From Paracyclopina nana (lineage: Eukaryota; Arthropoda; Copepoda; Cyclopoida; Cyclopettidae): a DNA stretch of 64,000 nt. Where the stretch lies: NCBI GenBank assembly GCA_019096065.1, contig JAGUCH010000003.1, forward strand, positions 9,548,001 through 9,612,000, read 5' to 3'. Position 1 is the stretch's first letter, and each line of letters begins with the position of its first letter. Under the pieces are notes generated by a model, which saw nothing but the letters and a program-made list of their open reading frames with translations, was not told the DNA's origin and ran no database searches. The translations under genes were made by a program, and so were the position numbers. This document shows, piece by piece, positions 1-13,023 of the stretch.

Positions 1-2295
1 AGCAACGCTATACTCACAAATTATCTGTTGAGTGCTCAACACAAGCATTTTCTCAGCTTTATCCTGTTTTCAGCATTTTTTGGTACTTTGTGTTTATTTT
101 GCATTTCAAGGCCCTCTTTTAGGCCTTGCTTGCTTAATAAAAAAAGCTGTGTAACCTTGGCAGGAAATTAAAGCTATTGTAATCGACATTGGAAAAGACA
201 GCCCAGTTCCTGAATGCATACCTACTAAGTGAGTGATCGGGTTTCATTCCGATCTATTTTCATGCATCAACTGCCAGAATAGCCCCTGCCGTCGAGGGTA
301 AATAGCGCCCCCTATTGTGAAAATAGAGCTAGTATCAACGCAGCGGCGTAGCAAAGGGAAATAAGGATTTTTGAGTTTTTCTTGAGACCTATGGAGTAGT
401 TTCGAAAATGATGAAAGTAAACTCATTAGTATTTTTTTCAACAACAATTTTGGTAAAAAATCTCTGTTTGTGCATGGCATATTCACCCAAGAACTCAATA
501 TCAATTGGAACTATGCTTTTGGCAAAAAGAAAATTCTTTGAAAACACTAACATTTTGCAAATGTCTTCAAATGACTGCTCATGTTTTGGTTTTATGCTAC
601 AATATCATCAGTTTTTATATGAAAGCAAATGGAAAAGGTGCTGCATTCAGAGGCCTAAGATCAGCGGAGGAATTTTCAGAAACGCAGGAAATGAGCTCCC
701 TCTATATTTTCTTACGCTCAAATGCAAGGCTTATTGTTTTTAAGCTACGGTGAAAAATCCGGGTGACGGATCAACTGTTTATTTTTTCAATTTTTTGAGT
801 TATGACGCTTTTAGCTCGTTATTGGCCTTTATGTGGTTTCCAGGGCATGTCCATTAGTATAACCTTAATACCCTCCTAATTTTGCACTAATGCCTCAAAG
901 TCTTTTAAGTTGGTCCAGGTTAGGGTCTACAACAAAAGTAGGTCCAGGCTAGGGCCTACATCAACAGTTGGCCTATTTGTTGTAGAACTCAAGTTTTTCA
1001 CACATCTTTAAAGATATTCCTTTATAAGAATGCGCTTTAATTTGAGGTATTTCAATTTTTATGCCAGATTTCTTTCAATTCTATCAGGTTAAACCCAAAA
1101 AGAGCTGCAAATATGGAGAACAGAGAGCTGGCAGTTTGTAATTTACAAATGTTGCCATTGAAGTTCTATTGTCCAATTTCTCAGCTTTTAGCAGAAAAGC
1201 TACAGAGCTCTTTTGCTTAGAAGATGTGAGCAAATATCAAGAGAAGAGAAGATGCAACAATGGTCGTCGTTGCAGCTTTGCTGCTCCAAAAGGGAAGAGA
1301 AGAGCGGCCTCGAAAAAAAGGCCTCGAAGATTTCGAGGCCTCTCATCAGAACCGAATCATCCTTCAGGCTTGAGACTCCGAAAGTAATACTGCTTATAAC
1401 ACAAAGGTGAGGCGCAAATTACAATACATATTGAAAGTAAACAATACACACATCAGATTGGGTTATAGTATATGTGTAATGAAGCCTTATTTATTTTAAC
1501 CTTATTCGGGTCAGTGGAAGTGTTATAATGTGTGAATTACGAAAAATTGAGGTTGCAGAAGTTGCTACATTTTTAATGGGAAGATATGTTATTATTGTGA
1601 AAACAACACTACATAGTATTCAAGGTATTAGATTATTAGTTAGGTTTACTATCTTGGTGCCAGATGAGACAAATTATAACAAGGGAAAAATGTAGGTGTA
1701 ACATTTCCCTATCCTTGTCAAGATATGAGGGATTGGATAACACATGCTCCAAAACCCAATAGAAAACCTATAATTTTATCTAGGGGATAAGCATACAACC
1801 CAATCTTGAAGATACAAGAATATTCTATGAAATAAGGGTCTGTTTATTCCAGACCAAACAAAGGCTCAACAAGTCATTAACGAGGCCTTCTTTCAAGGAC
1901 TTGGTCAACAGAAGCTTTGCATTGATTGACTTTAGCAAATATTGGATCAAGCTACCTGTGGAAAATCTAGCCAAAAAGTTAAAAGTACATTGCAAATGTT
2001 CTCAAATCTTTAAGTCCACAGTTTCATAGCAACTCATAGATTTTCAGAATTTATCTCTCCCAAACTGAAAAAAGGGAGAAATGTATGAAAAGTCTCGAAT
2101 TTGAGATAGCAAAGCATATTGTTAGCTAAATGTGTCGCAAAGGGCATGTTATAGAACGACTTGGGTAAATAAGAAAGCAACCACAATGAAGTAGCTTTTT
2201 ATGAAATAAGCTGTTTAGAATCTAAGTAGGTTATGTGCTATGCTGTTAATTAGAAAATCACAAAATACCCAGCTTTCAATTCTTCTCATTTTCAG
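1..2295. other. Gene-poor 5' flank of the GPCR gene
   Basis: I recognise no coding exon here; the open frames are short and have no family signature. The stretch ends in a polypyrimidine tract and an AG immediately before the GPCR start codon. At least one untranslated leader exon of that gene should therefore lie in or upstream of this stretch, but I cannot place it. Confidence 0.5.
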
Positions 2296-5200
2296 ATGGC
2301 TCCAACTGACACAGAATATTACATTGATGGCATTGCTTTGACTGCAGTCTCCATCTTTGGCATCACTGGCACCCTCATGTCGATGAGGGTTCTGCTAAGG
2401 CCCCAGCTCAGAAACTCGTTCTCCACCTTGCTCCTTGGCTTGGCAGGTGCAGATGCCAATTTCCTCTTCTTTGCAATGCTTGTCATAGGATTGCCCAAGT
2501 CATGGGAATGGTAAGTTTCTATAATTTCAACTTGAGCATAAAAAACAACAAATACACTGTGAACCATAATGCATTTTGAGGAAAACTTGCAAAAATGGCT
2601 ATTTCTGGATTTGACATTTTTAACCTCTGCTCTCAAAGTTCATGATGATCCAAACTTTTCAATTTAATGTGAGATCAAGTACGCACAATTACTGTTATAG
2701 TTGGAAAAAACCTAGTTTAGACACTTTGGTTGGAAACTTGTGGTAATTTTCCGTAGGTCTTTGGGGCAGCTGAATTCTTTTCACACTTGGACATCTACCC
2801 CAACAAAGTTTGTGAGTTGTTGTAAAGCATGTCAAAATTGAGCGTTCAATTTTTTTCACATATGCGTTGCTGGTGTAGTAATTTCTTGCTACACTTTTTA
2901 CCAACTATTTTTGCCAATATTTGCTGGGCAAAATTGACAATTATCTGAACTTTTGGAATATCAACTGAGGCTTACTTTTAATTTAACATAGCTGAGAAAA
3001 GGAAGTTTTTTCCTAAAAAATGTGTACTAATACTCAATACAAATCGTGATGAGGCTGTTGATTGAAGCAAAAGTGCCTTTATTCGTGGTACACACGTTGC
3101 AGTATTTGATTAACGTACCCTGAGAAAGTATACCAAACTGGTTATACTGCAATGATAATTCAATATCAGATACCATATAGGCATACATAATGTAAGTTGA
3201 TTAAGTGCTATTAGTACATTGACAATAAACATGAAAAAAGTTAGCTTACCAACATTTGACATATTTTATACAAGTCACCAACTTTGCCATGAAATATATG
3301 TCCAAAAGTAAGGCAAATGATGCTGCCACAAAGTCGTAACGGAAATTCCCAGAAGATTACAATAAAAGTGACGAGACTAGTTTGCAAAGTTATTTCATTT
3401 GTACGTAAGTATGATATATGTGGACTAAATAACAAGGCTATTAATATACAAAAATGCTTACACAACCATGTCTAAAAATTGCTAGATGTTGTTTTGTGCC
3501 TTGGAAAAATATGATAATGTAGTTGTGCATATAAGCACAATCAATAGCTCATTCTCCATGTTTAAGGTAAAAAGCCCTGAGCTTACTTTTTCTGTTTCAT
3601 TTTGCATTATACTTCAAAAAGTTATGCTGCTGACACTCGAGTGACTCAAGCTTGTTTTAAAAAGTTGGCTCACTTTTTTCATGGCCATTTTGAAGTAACT
3701 TTTGCCATTTTAATTCAATAATCATAAATGATATTTTAGAAAATTGTTACCTAGTATTTAATTTAAGCTTTGGTTGCAATGCTTTGGCTGCAAATTGTTC
3801 CTGATGAAAACATTGAAGTTGGAAAACCAAATCTGCTTAGTTTATTTAATATTCTATATTGAATACTCTGAAAACGAAATCGAGTTTTCCATTACTGTAC
3901 ATTCAGTAGCTTCTTATAACATGAAATGAAAGCAATTAAGATGTACTCAATGTTTTGTATTCTAGGTATCATGTGAATGCCTCTGCATACATCATTCCAT
4001 TGGCATATGGTTTTATGGGAGTTGCCAGAACCTCATCAGTCTATCTAACCATGGCAGTGACATTGGAAAGATACTATGCGATTGTCAAGCCTTTCACCTT
4101 CATTGGATGGATCAAAAGAAAGCTGTTGCTTTTTTCCATCCTTTTTGCCACTTTCTACAACATTCCAAAGTAAGTAAAAGTACTTACTCTCATCATCATC
4201 ATCCTTTATTTTTAATAGTTCTTGGTGAGGAATTTTTTTCTGAGCAGGATACATAGTATACTTCTGTTTCTTGCTTAATTACTCTGCTTACGTCAATCAT
4301 TCATATTCCATAACAATTACATTCTATTAATGTGGTCAAAGACAAGATTTTGTACATTTTAGGCTCTTACAATTTATATGACTACTATAGGAAAATTGCT
4401 GTTGTCAGATACAGGATATGTATTGTCATAAAATGTGTCTTTTTCCAGGTTCTTCGAGTACAAGAGAGACATTTTTGTCTGGACCAATGAAACGATCATT
4501 GTGGCCACAGATTTGAGGCACTCTGAGTTGTACATTTCCATATACTTGACATGGATGAAGCTCATTTTCATTGAGGGCATACCCTACCTGACCATTTTGA
4601 CACTCAACATAGCCATCATCAAGAAAATCATCAAGTCCTCTGAATTTAGAGAGACATTCAGGCCAACCAGATCAGCATCCCAAAGACAAGCCAAGGTAAA
4701 GCAAATTTAACATGCTCAAAAAAGTCATTCATGTTTATATACAACTTTTTTGCTAAAGGAAATAGCATCATTTCATCTAAGAATTGAGAATCATCAAAAA
4801 TAGTACTTCACTTTTTTTAATGCTGGGAAAATCAAGCTTTATAGGAACCCACAATTGTATCTAAGTTTCAATTAAGTTTTAGAGTAAAAGGCCACTTTTT
4901 TGGGCCTGTTCCAAATTAAAGTATTGTTCCTGTAAGCCCTTGACACCATTTCGAACCAATACTGCATTGAATAATATTGAAAGCTCATAATTTCTTGTGA
5001 GGCTTGCATACATTCATATGCTGCAATTACATATCAAGATGATGAAGGTACCTATCATAAATTCAGCTCATGGGCTAAATTCAATATCAATGTAGACCCA
5101 ATGCATTACATTCCATCATTTTGAGAGATGACTTCATCTTCATCTCACTTATTTTCATAGGCTATATACATCAGGATTATCCTGAATACATAGGCAATTT

Positions 5201-8053
5201 TCTCCTTCACCCTGTATTTTGCCTCCAATTAAATGCATTGAAGCTCATACCATGGAGCCTATAATGAATTCAGTCGTTTAAAGAACTTCAATGAAGAAAA
5301 AAATTCTTTTTTTAATTTGGGGTTGTAGTACAAATTCAGCAACTATCGTTCAGGAAACAGTAATAAAACATTAAATAGCTAAAATTGCTTCGAAAGGTTT
5401 GAAAATTACCTGCACGATTTGAACTTGATCATTTGTACTTCTTTAAATACAAAAATGTTTGAAACTTCAATTTTAATGAGGAGCCATGGCATTGTTAAAA
5501 TTGGACGTCAAAGCTGGTCGCCAAAAATAAAGCTTTTCCATCTTCTATGTTATGTGGGTAATTTTCAAAAAATGTCTTCTCCATCGTTGTAATGTGTGTT
5601 CAGTCATTAACCAAGTTGAGTGATTTTTGCACATTTATGCAATTACCTCTACTTGTATAAGTTGGTAATTTTCCATAACTTAGTGATGATAGGATGTAAC
5701 ACATTAATGAGCTCAAAAAGTACAATGTTATAATTTGTCTTCCCTGATTAGCCTTTGCTGTTCATTGTTTATATTAAGCTAGAGCCAATGCATAATTGTA
5801 TTCTGGGCGATGATTTTTAGTCAGGTTGCACCAAACTTCTGGCAGCAAAGTGAAAAGCTATAAGGGGCTGCTTTTATAAGAAAGTCTAGGAAGTTTCTCC
5901 TCCTTCTGCCCTTTCTTTGACAGAGTTCATACAAAAGCCTTCAATCACATATCATGTTTTATTTTTCAGCCTCACTGGACATCTCCCAGTTCTGGCACGA
6001 AGGCACTGAGCAAAACCCACTCCATACACAGACAAATCCTACGAATTGGGAGCAAATTGAAGCTGAAAAACAAAGACCAGGAGGCTCAGCTGGAACAACA
6101 TCAACAATCTGGGGTAATTAAATTCAGTTTGTACCAACAGTGACCTTGCATGACTTACTGGAGGAAAATAGGATGGCATGCATTGAAAACAATAACTAAT
6201 ACACTTTTGTCTTTTTCTCTTCAGACAATGGAGATGGACACTATAAACAACACAAGCTCAGCTGAGGAGCTACCAGATGTCGTACAAGGTAATTAATTAG
6301 GCTATTGTCATAAGTGAACCAGGAAAAGTTAGCTTGCATGTGTGACTCGTTTGAGAACATGGTTAGAAAACCTATTAGAAAGGATGATTAGGACGTTGAT
6401 TTGTTGGCTCTTATTACAGCACTTAGCTAGCAGCTGTGCATAATGTTAGGCCTAAAGGAAAAGTTCTCAATATTCCACAGATGGCCAGAAACAAAAAGCC
6501 ATTATTTCCTTAAGTCTGAAAAAAGTTGCTTCAGTGCTTCCTTTCATCAATTAAAAAAAATTGTACCCTATGACATGGAAGTCAAGTTTATAAAAGACCT
6601 ACCTTTTTAAGCAAGGGCAGCCTTGGAAACAATTTGTAGTAGCTGTGGAAATTAAGCTTTTATCACAATCCAGACTTTTCTAGCTATCAAGCCCTTTTTT
6701 CTGCCCAAATAAACAAGTTCATGACCTCAAATCTAAGGCTTCATTAGATCTCAAAAGAGAGCAATTTGAGAGTAAATTGAAGAGTCCCAGTTTTGTTATT
6801 TGAATGAAAAGCTGTGTTTTGACCTAATTTCATTCTTTCTTTACCTTAGTTCAAGCACCTGAAACGGAACCTGGTTCCAATGATGTGGAAGCAGGCTTGC
6901 TTCACCAGCAACCAGCTCAAATGGAAAATTCAAATGGAAATCAGCAAGAAATAAGCCTTGGACTCACCCTGGTAATTTCACATATCCTGATTGCTTCAAT
7001 GCAGCAATTATTTACTATTTTTAAATTTCAGGTTTTCATATCTCTTCTCTTCATTGTCTGCCAATCTGTGAAAATCATACCTGACATCTATGAAATGGTG
7101 TGTACCAAGGTGGAAGATATGTGCCCCTCTTCTCCACTCATAGACACAATTATCAGGTAATTAATTGGTCTCAATGAATCATCATCAAGAAGTGACCTCA
7201 CAAGAAACAAAGTGAGAGGAGCTAAGTTGAGACCTTGAAAAGTCAATTTAGTCAATGCTTGTTGACATTTTGAGGAAGGATGCCATGTGGTCATTACTTA
7301 CATCTTCACTTTATTTTTAGTCATAGCAAAGGAAATTAGAGATAGTTCTTAAGTGAATACTGTCCAATTAAAAAAGTACATGAATGCTCCTCAAAGCTAA
7401 TTGATATGTACCCTCTTTTATGCCAAGAACGTCAACAGTTCTGTCCACCCTAGCCTATGTATAGGCGCAAAAGCAATAACAATTCCCAACCAGAAATTCT
7501 GGGCCCTCATACGGCAAAAAAACCCTCAGTGAAACTTATACGTTTTATCAACATTGAGTTCAAATCGTTATGTAACATTAACTGCCTTGACACCTAGGTA
7601 AAATCGAAAATACCAATTTTCCGTGTCACATTCGATTTTTCTCAATTTTTTTTCATAGGTGGTACGGAAGTTAATGTTACATAACGACATAAACTCAACC
7701 TGGGTTAAACGAAGGAGTGATAACACGTTACAATACCTTTCAGAAAACTTGAGAAAATTTCTGGTTGGGTTGAAAACAAAGCTAATTGATGTTTGTCTTG
7801 TTTCAGCTTTGCTAACCTGCTCACCTGCATCAACTCAGCTGTCAACTATTTGGTGTACATGCTTAGAGGGAAGAAATTCAGGGATGCTTTCCTTACTACC
7901 TACAAATGCCAGAAATTCTGCTGCCCTTGGCTGAAAGAGGTCCAATCTCCAGGCAGACTACCAAGCCAATCAGCCAGAAGTCAACTGTCCCGAGTCACTG
8001 TCCAATCACCCCAATCATCCATGCCACAACTACCAAGACAAACAACTGTCTAA
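2296..8053 (+). CDS. FMRFamide-type neuropeptide receptor, class A GPCR
   Basis: Eight coding exons join in frame: 2296-2510, 3966-4169, 4449-4695, 5970-6113, 6225-6288, 6850-6971, 7032-7156 and 7807-8053, giving 455 residues. All junctions are GT-AG. The product should be a seven-pass plasma-membrane receptor coupling a peptide ligand to G proteins. TM2 has the conserved Asp (residue 53, LAGADANF). TM3 ends in ERY (106-108), a DRY variant, followed by YAIVKPF. TM6 has the FIVCQSVKIIP pattern, and TM7 reads CINSAVNYLVY (NSxxNY in place of NPxxY), as in FMRFamide/myosuppressin-like receptors. The third cytoplasmic loop is long (about residues 200-325), rich in Gln, Ser and Glu, and built from the small exons 4-6. 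In TM1 the usual Gly-Asn is Gly-Thr (GITGTLMS). The start codon sits directly on a splice acceptor, so a noncoding 5' exon is expected. The class is secure; the ligand is inferred. Confidence 0.88.
7480..7790. mobile_element. MITE-like inverted repeat in the last GPCR intron
   Basis: The sequence CCCAACCAGAAATT near 7487 returns in reverse complement near 7765 (AATTTCTGGTTGGG). Further in, the 20-base arm TCGTTATGTAACATTAACTG at about 7565-7585 matches the complement at about 7670-7690. Together they make an imperfect hairpin about 300 bp long with arms of about 120 bp, and no protein in it. The downstream arm ends a few dozen bases before the last coding exon. Confidence 0.75.
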
Positions 8054-8452
8054 AGCTGTAATAATTACCTCCTTAAATGTTACTGTAATCAATTTTCATG
8101 CGTTAAGAGGAAAGCTTTATATTTTTTGTCATGATCACCAGTTTTTTGGCAAAACTACTTTTTCTAAAGAAATGTCAAAATAATGATACTCGATTGTTAC
8201 TCTGTAAATGCGATTTCAGTTTTCAAAGCTGAAATGACATTTTTAATTGTCTCGTCTTAAATCCCATTGGCTTTGTCGACATGAAAAATGTGAAATTGTC
8301 ATATCAGGTGGAACTCAAGATCTGCCAGCATTTTTGCAGCCTCAACTCAGCACTTTCTCAGCTCAGCTAGAGGTGAGAACTGCTCAGGAAATAAGCTGAA
8401 TGTGAAATGCTCCTCATGTGGTGTATTGTGATTGTATGTTCTTAAATGTGGA

Positions 8453-8458
8453 AATAAA
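8453..8458 (+). terminator. Polyadenylation signal of the GPCR gene
   Basis: AATAAA lies 400 bp after the GPCR stop codon, on the same strand. It is followed by a TG/T-rich stretch (near 8470) of the kind found downstream of cleavage sites. Confidence 0.6.
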
Positions 8459-8479
8459 CTATGTCAACACACTTTGTTC

Positions 8480-9870
8480 TACTGCATTACTCTGGTTAGA
8501 TGAAAATAGTCAACCTTTGTCACGAGAGATGAAGTCGTAATTGATAAGGAGCTGGTAATAATAAACCACAAAAGTTGTCATGGTTATCAAGGAAATGGGT
8601 GAAGAGAGGCGGAAATCTGGTCAAAACTAGATTTTCTGGGCGTCAATTACTGTAACAGATTACTTACACTCACATTAATAAAAGTACTAGAACATCTTAT
8701 CGAGTCTCAGCTTTTTTCAATTTCAGTACCATGAACTGAAAACAAAGTGGAAGCTATGAAACCGAATCTCCTTATTTTGATATTTGTTTTGAAAAAGTTG
8801 TTGAGTCAAAAAAAAACAATGACTGACGGCAAAAAAGTACATTTGATTTTAAAAATCAAGCTTCTTTTCTTATACTTTGTCAGTGTACTTTCCACATTTT
8901 TTATTCACATATTTGTTATTCAGTGAGCAGCTGAGCCAAAGCTGAGGAGATGCGTGTCACCATGAACATGTTCAAAGGTTACTGTGCATGTGGGATCAAA
9001 TGATGGAGAATCCTTTCCAGAATATGGTATAATTATAGAACTCATTACATCCTCTCCTTATTGCAGATCTCAAAGCCATTTAGGATAAAAGACGAATACT
9101 TAAATCAAGTGGCCATCCAAGGCCGAAAATGGCTGGCATAATTAACTAGGGTACCAAGCCTCTGACAAATGAGAAAAGTTTGACTCTCAATGTAGGCGCT
9201 AGAAAAGAACAAACCACAGGAAAATCGTCAATATCCTATTTTACTTTGAGACTTTTTAATTTTTCCCGGTTTTTGGAGATTTCCATTAATTAGAAAGAGC
9301 CTTACAAAGCCTTGTGACCTTAGTTATAGTTATCATACCACATGAGCTTTATTAGGCCCTAATTAATTTTTAATGATGTTGTGAGCCAAAAATTGGGCAG
9401 CTTTTTTGAAAAGAAGCAAAAAGGCGAAGAGAGCCTAAACTAAAGCATGATTGGACCCATCATCTTACTGGTATCCTTTGATTTGGAAGATTCCTGAGGA
9501 AGAAGCATCCAGAGCTTGGTTACGCAATCTTGAAAAAGGCTGTATTTTTCCTGCTTCTCATTATAAAAGGATTACTGCGATCAAGATTGCCCAAGGTATA
9601 TCTTTCCTAAAGGAGCATTTTCCTTGGCAGTTATTAAAAGTTGGTTTTCCAATTTAAATTCATAGAAGCAAGCTCTATGAGATTATTGCTCTCATTATTC
9701 CTGGGATGATTTCATTAACAATATAGTGTCAAGCATAACTTTTTCCAGATTACCTTGGAATTTAGTGTACTTGTGATATTTTCGTAAATAAGCTGTTTTA
9801 GCTACCATTTTTAGCTTCAGAAATGGAGAAAAATGTCCACAAAATTAAGGTATATTTTTTAAGAAGCTTT
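8480..9870. other. Intergenic, no recognised gene
   Basis: This AT-rich stretch lies between the GPCR gene and the 3' end of the single-Ig gene. One open frame at 9451-9657 resembles no family I know and has no splice or initiation context that persuades me. Confidence 0.5.
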
Positions 9871-9874
9871 TTGC

Positions 9875-10381
9875 TTAAATATAAAAGGCAATTATCACAC
9901 TGGCCAGGAAAAGCCAGGTTGGAATCAAAAGTTTGGCACATTGGCTGACAATAAATAATTTGTAGACCACAACGGGCTCTTCACTACCTTGCACTGCCAA
10001 TTGGCATGTGTATAGTCCCATATCACTCGACGATATGTTGTTCAGCTGGATCCTAAGGCCATCTTGGTCCTCCAACTCTTCAACAGTGAACTGGCCTTTC
10101 ATGATGGGCTTTTTGCCTATGGCCAACACTTGGTAATTGGCCTTGTCAAAATCAGTGTGGAACACAATAATGTCCACATTTTGGCTGGCTTGATTGAGCT
10201 GGCAGACCACTTCGAAATCTTCTCCAATCACTTTGGTCACTGTGGTATTCGAGGTTATAAAAGCTGGCAAATCCCCGATATTGAGTTCGTCAGATTCCTC
10301 TGCTTCATCTTGTTGGCCTTCAACCAGCCCAGTGTGCCATAGAAGGCAACAAAGGAAAATCAGGTTGCACTTCCTCATCAT
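9875..10381 (-). CDS. Single-Ig-domain secreted or GPI-anchored protein
   Basis: This is one uninterrupted frame of 168 residues. Residues 1-22 form a signal peptide (CNLIFLCCLLWHTGLVEG core), followed by an acidic linker. One V/I-set immunoglobulin domain spans about 38-146. Its B-strand Cys is Cys60 (EVVCQL) and its F-strand Cys is Cys126 in the signature DMGLYTC. The C-strand Trp normally packed against that disulfide is absent (IIVFHTD instead). NTT at 45 and NIS at 115 are N-glycosylation sequons. The last 19 residues are hydrophobic and end at the stop, as in GPI-anchor signals. The nearest relatives I can suggest are lachesin-like adhesion proteins, but with one Ig domain instead of three. 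A splice acceptor (TTTTTTTGCAG) lies about 65 bases before the start codon, so a 5' untranslated exon is likely. The first of two adjacent ATGs was taken. Confidence 0.8.
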   Translation of the reverse strand: MMRKCNLIFLCCLLWHTGLVEGQQDEAEESDELNIGDLPAFITSNTTVTKVIGEDFEVVCQLNQASQNVDIIVFHTDFDKANYQVLAIGKKPIMKGQFTVEELEDQDGLRIQLNNISSSDMGLYTCQLAVQGSEEPVVVYKLFIVSQCAKLLIPTWLFLASVIIAFYI

Positions 10382-10449
10382 GGCTCTTTCATTTTACCCT
10401 TGACCAAATTGAATATGGCTGGATGTTCTCTTGCGATGTGTTTTTCTGC

Positions 10450-12850
10450 AAAAAAAGCAAATCCTTGATTTAGTCTGAAGAAAACAACACACAGATATAG
10501 GTGATGTTTTTGCCAGGGGAAACACCTGCGTTTTTGGGAAAAAAGGCTGTCATGCTATATTGATGTTTGACGTATGTATGTGCAAGCAAGCATTTTTTAT
10601 GAAAGCTAGGATTTTACTTCTCGATTGAACTTTTAAGGCTAGCAATCAAAGTGACTCTTGGTGAAAGTCAACTGCTTCTTTCTGCATAACATGAGCATGT
10701 GATTTGCACTATTACGACATTTCCCATTGATTGGAGCAATTGTAAAAGCGCTTGTAAAAATGGGTACATCATGCTTCATTTTTTTATTTGAATGATATAT
10801 TTGGCCATTACTCAAAAGTATGAAACAAGCCAAATCAGTGAGGCTCAAGCCAAGTTATGTGTTCGTGACTGACTTGGCCAATCAGAATAAGTGACGAACG
10901 CTTAACGAATTGCTTCAATTTGTGAATGCGTAGATGTATTCATGTGTTACAGTACAAGTGAAAAAAATAATGAGCCTAATTGCTCTTCCGCCAAAGTGCA
11001 TTACATATTTTTCAGTTTTGAGCAGTTGACTCTCACTCAACCTCACCGCGATTGCTTGCCTCAAATGTACAATCTTAAAGTAATTTCCTAGTTTTCGCTA
11101 TGGAAGCTGTTAGGCTCACCTGATCAAACGTTCAGTGGGGCTTTGTTGCACCCATCAGTCTTCGAGGAATTAAAGTTTTGCAGCTTGGCTTGCCGCACAA
11201 AAATCTACTGTGTAGCAGCTATCGATGCTGCTGCTGTTGCTGAAGGTGCACAAAAGCTCTCCTCCACTTGGCTTTTATTTCAAGCTCGATTTCACATCAT
11301 CCTTTGTCGAAGCAAAGTTAGATTAGCTATCTTAACTTTCCTTTTCCTCATCAAACTTGTCCTATTAAAAGATCTCAAAATGGCAGAAATGCTCAAGTTA
11401 AATGAGCGTTTTTCCTTGCCAAATTCAGTTTGAGTTGGCTAAAACTAGCATAAAATGTGAAAACTTAAAATTTTCCAAAATAGATGAACTTTTCTTTGTT
11501 AAAAAGCTTGGCTAATATGGAACCATGTATGATCTGGATGGATCAAGTTGTCTCCCTTCCAAGAAAAGTTAACAAGGTGATCCAAGAATTTTTCACGCCT
11601 CACTTATGTGTTACCCAATTTTTTGTTTCTGCTAGCTAAACGAGCCAGCAGAATTCGACCCTTGTTGTTGTTTTTGCTAAGCTTACACACGTCATTTTAG
11701 CCTAATTAATATGGATGCATACTATGTAATGGTGAAGTACATTTTGAAACAAAAAAATAAAGGGTTGAGTTTTTGGAAAGAGAAATCTTTTTGCATTGAA
11801 ATCGACCTTTGTAAAAGTTGATGAAGTGAGCACATTCTATGTTAATAATGCACAAATCGTAATCAGATCTCTTTTTCGTATCAGCATTTACACGCCCCTC
11901 TAAATTTCACCTTATATTATTCATATGTGCAAGCTTTGGGCGGGTTGCATTTGCTAAATTTTTTTGGCAACATTTAGCACACATATGACCTTCGCGTGCA
12001 AAATGTCAATGCACCTTTCTCAAAGCTCACACAAGTTCACAAAAGCTGTTGTGCTATTTTGAGCAAAAATGTCATCGATCTCTATTTTTTGGGGGGAACA
12101 ACTGAGATGATTTTCCCCCTCCATTCAAGCCATATAAAAGAAGTTTGACAGAACAAAAGAAACCATGCTTGCTTTTAATGAAAAAACTGGCCAAATCTGC
12201 CTCTCTTGCGATTTGTAACTGATGGCTTTCTCTTTTCAGCATTATACCCATCGTTTGGTACTGTTTACCTAATTTAAAAAAAGTGAAGCTCAAATGCACT
12301 AAAAATTGGAGGTTGGTGATTGAGTCTTATATTAGCTGTATGAATTTTAAAACATACAGACTATCCCACAATTTTTGGGGTAATTAGAGTTGCTAAGCAA
12401 GGCACTCAAAGATCGAATTGAGAGTCGAGCTGATTGCATCATTTACAAATAGGCCAAAAATTGTATGCTCGGTTTTACTGAAGTAGGAAAGAAAAATGTC
12501 ATGGGACAGTCTGTATGAAATTCCGTCAAAATCTGATATCAACTTTTGAAATGTCACCAAAATGCAAGTTGAAAAAATACCTACTTGAAATCATTCATTT
12601 TTGGGGGCCAATTAGCTGCTTTCTAATTCTCACGCAGTAAAAATCAGTTGACAACTTGCCTAAGAATAATTTTCGTAAATATTTGCTTTAGGCGAGTAAT
12701 TTGACCATAAAGAACGCAAGCATCAGGGGGGTCTCGTAAGTGAGTTCTTGACGCAAGTTTTGCATTCTACAATCACCAAATCTGTTTGCCTTAGCCTAGG
12801 TGGCGCTAGTAGTTCTTACTACATAGCGCGTGAGCTCAAGTGACGTGACA
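10450..12850. other. Intergenic, no recognised gene
   Basis: This is AT-rich sequence upstream of the single-Ig gene, which reads leftward. The leader exon of that gene probably lies here but cannot be located. The longest open frame (11143-11433, +) shows no domain, signal or splice logic. Confidence 0.45.
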
Positions 12851-12856
12851 GTTATT

Positions 12857-13023
12857 GGCTTAGTCTTTCGCAAGTTTTGCTTAGTCACGCTATTTAAATA
12901 GCTCATAACATAAAACGTATTTAAATAGCAGCTATTTAAATACATCCAGAGGCTATTTAAATACATTTTATGCTATGAGCTATTTAAATAGCGTGACTAT
13001 GCAAAACTTGCGAAAGACTAAGC
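12857..13023. mobile_element. Palindromic MITE, family P (copy 1)
   Basis: This is a 167-bp near-perfect palindrome. It starts GGCTTAGTCTTTCGCAAG and ends with the complement CTTGCGAAAGACTAAGC. The interior carries repeated TATTTAAATA blocks and a GTGACTA motif on both sides. It matches the element at 40009-40176 almost base for base. It has no coding capacity. Confidence 0.85.

Noticed and set aside
1169-1410. Two overlapping basic open frames near 1.2-1.4 kb
   Set aside because: There is no domain, signal or splice context. The Arg/Lys richness comes from a short GGCCTCGAA repeat.
1885-1990. Frame reading LIDFSKYWIKLPVE, reminiscent of the reverse-transcriptase motif of Gypsy elements
   Set aside because: Only about a dozen residues resemble the motif. 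No catalytic YxDD, protease, integrase or LTR is visible around it, so chance similarity cannot be excluded.
9451-9657. 68-residue open frame after the GPCR gene
   Set aside because: It matches no family I know, and there is no supporting promoter, splice site or polyadenylation signal.
11143-11433. 96-residue open frame on the plus strand
   Set aside because: Composition looks random, with no conserved motif. The length is within chance for this AT content.
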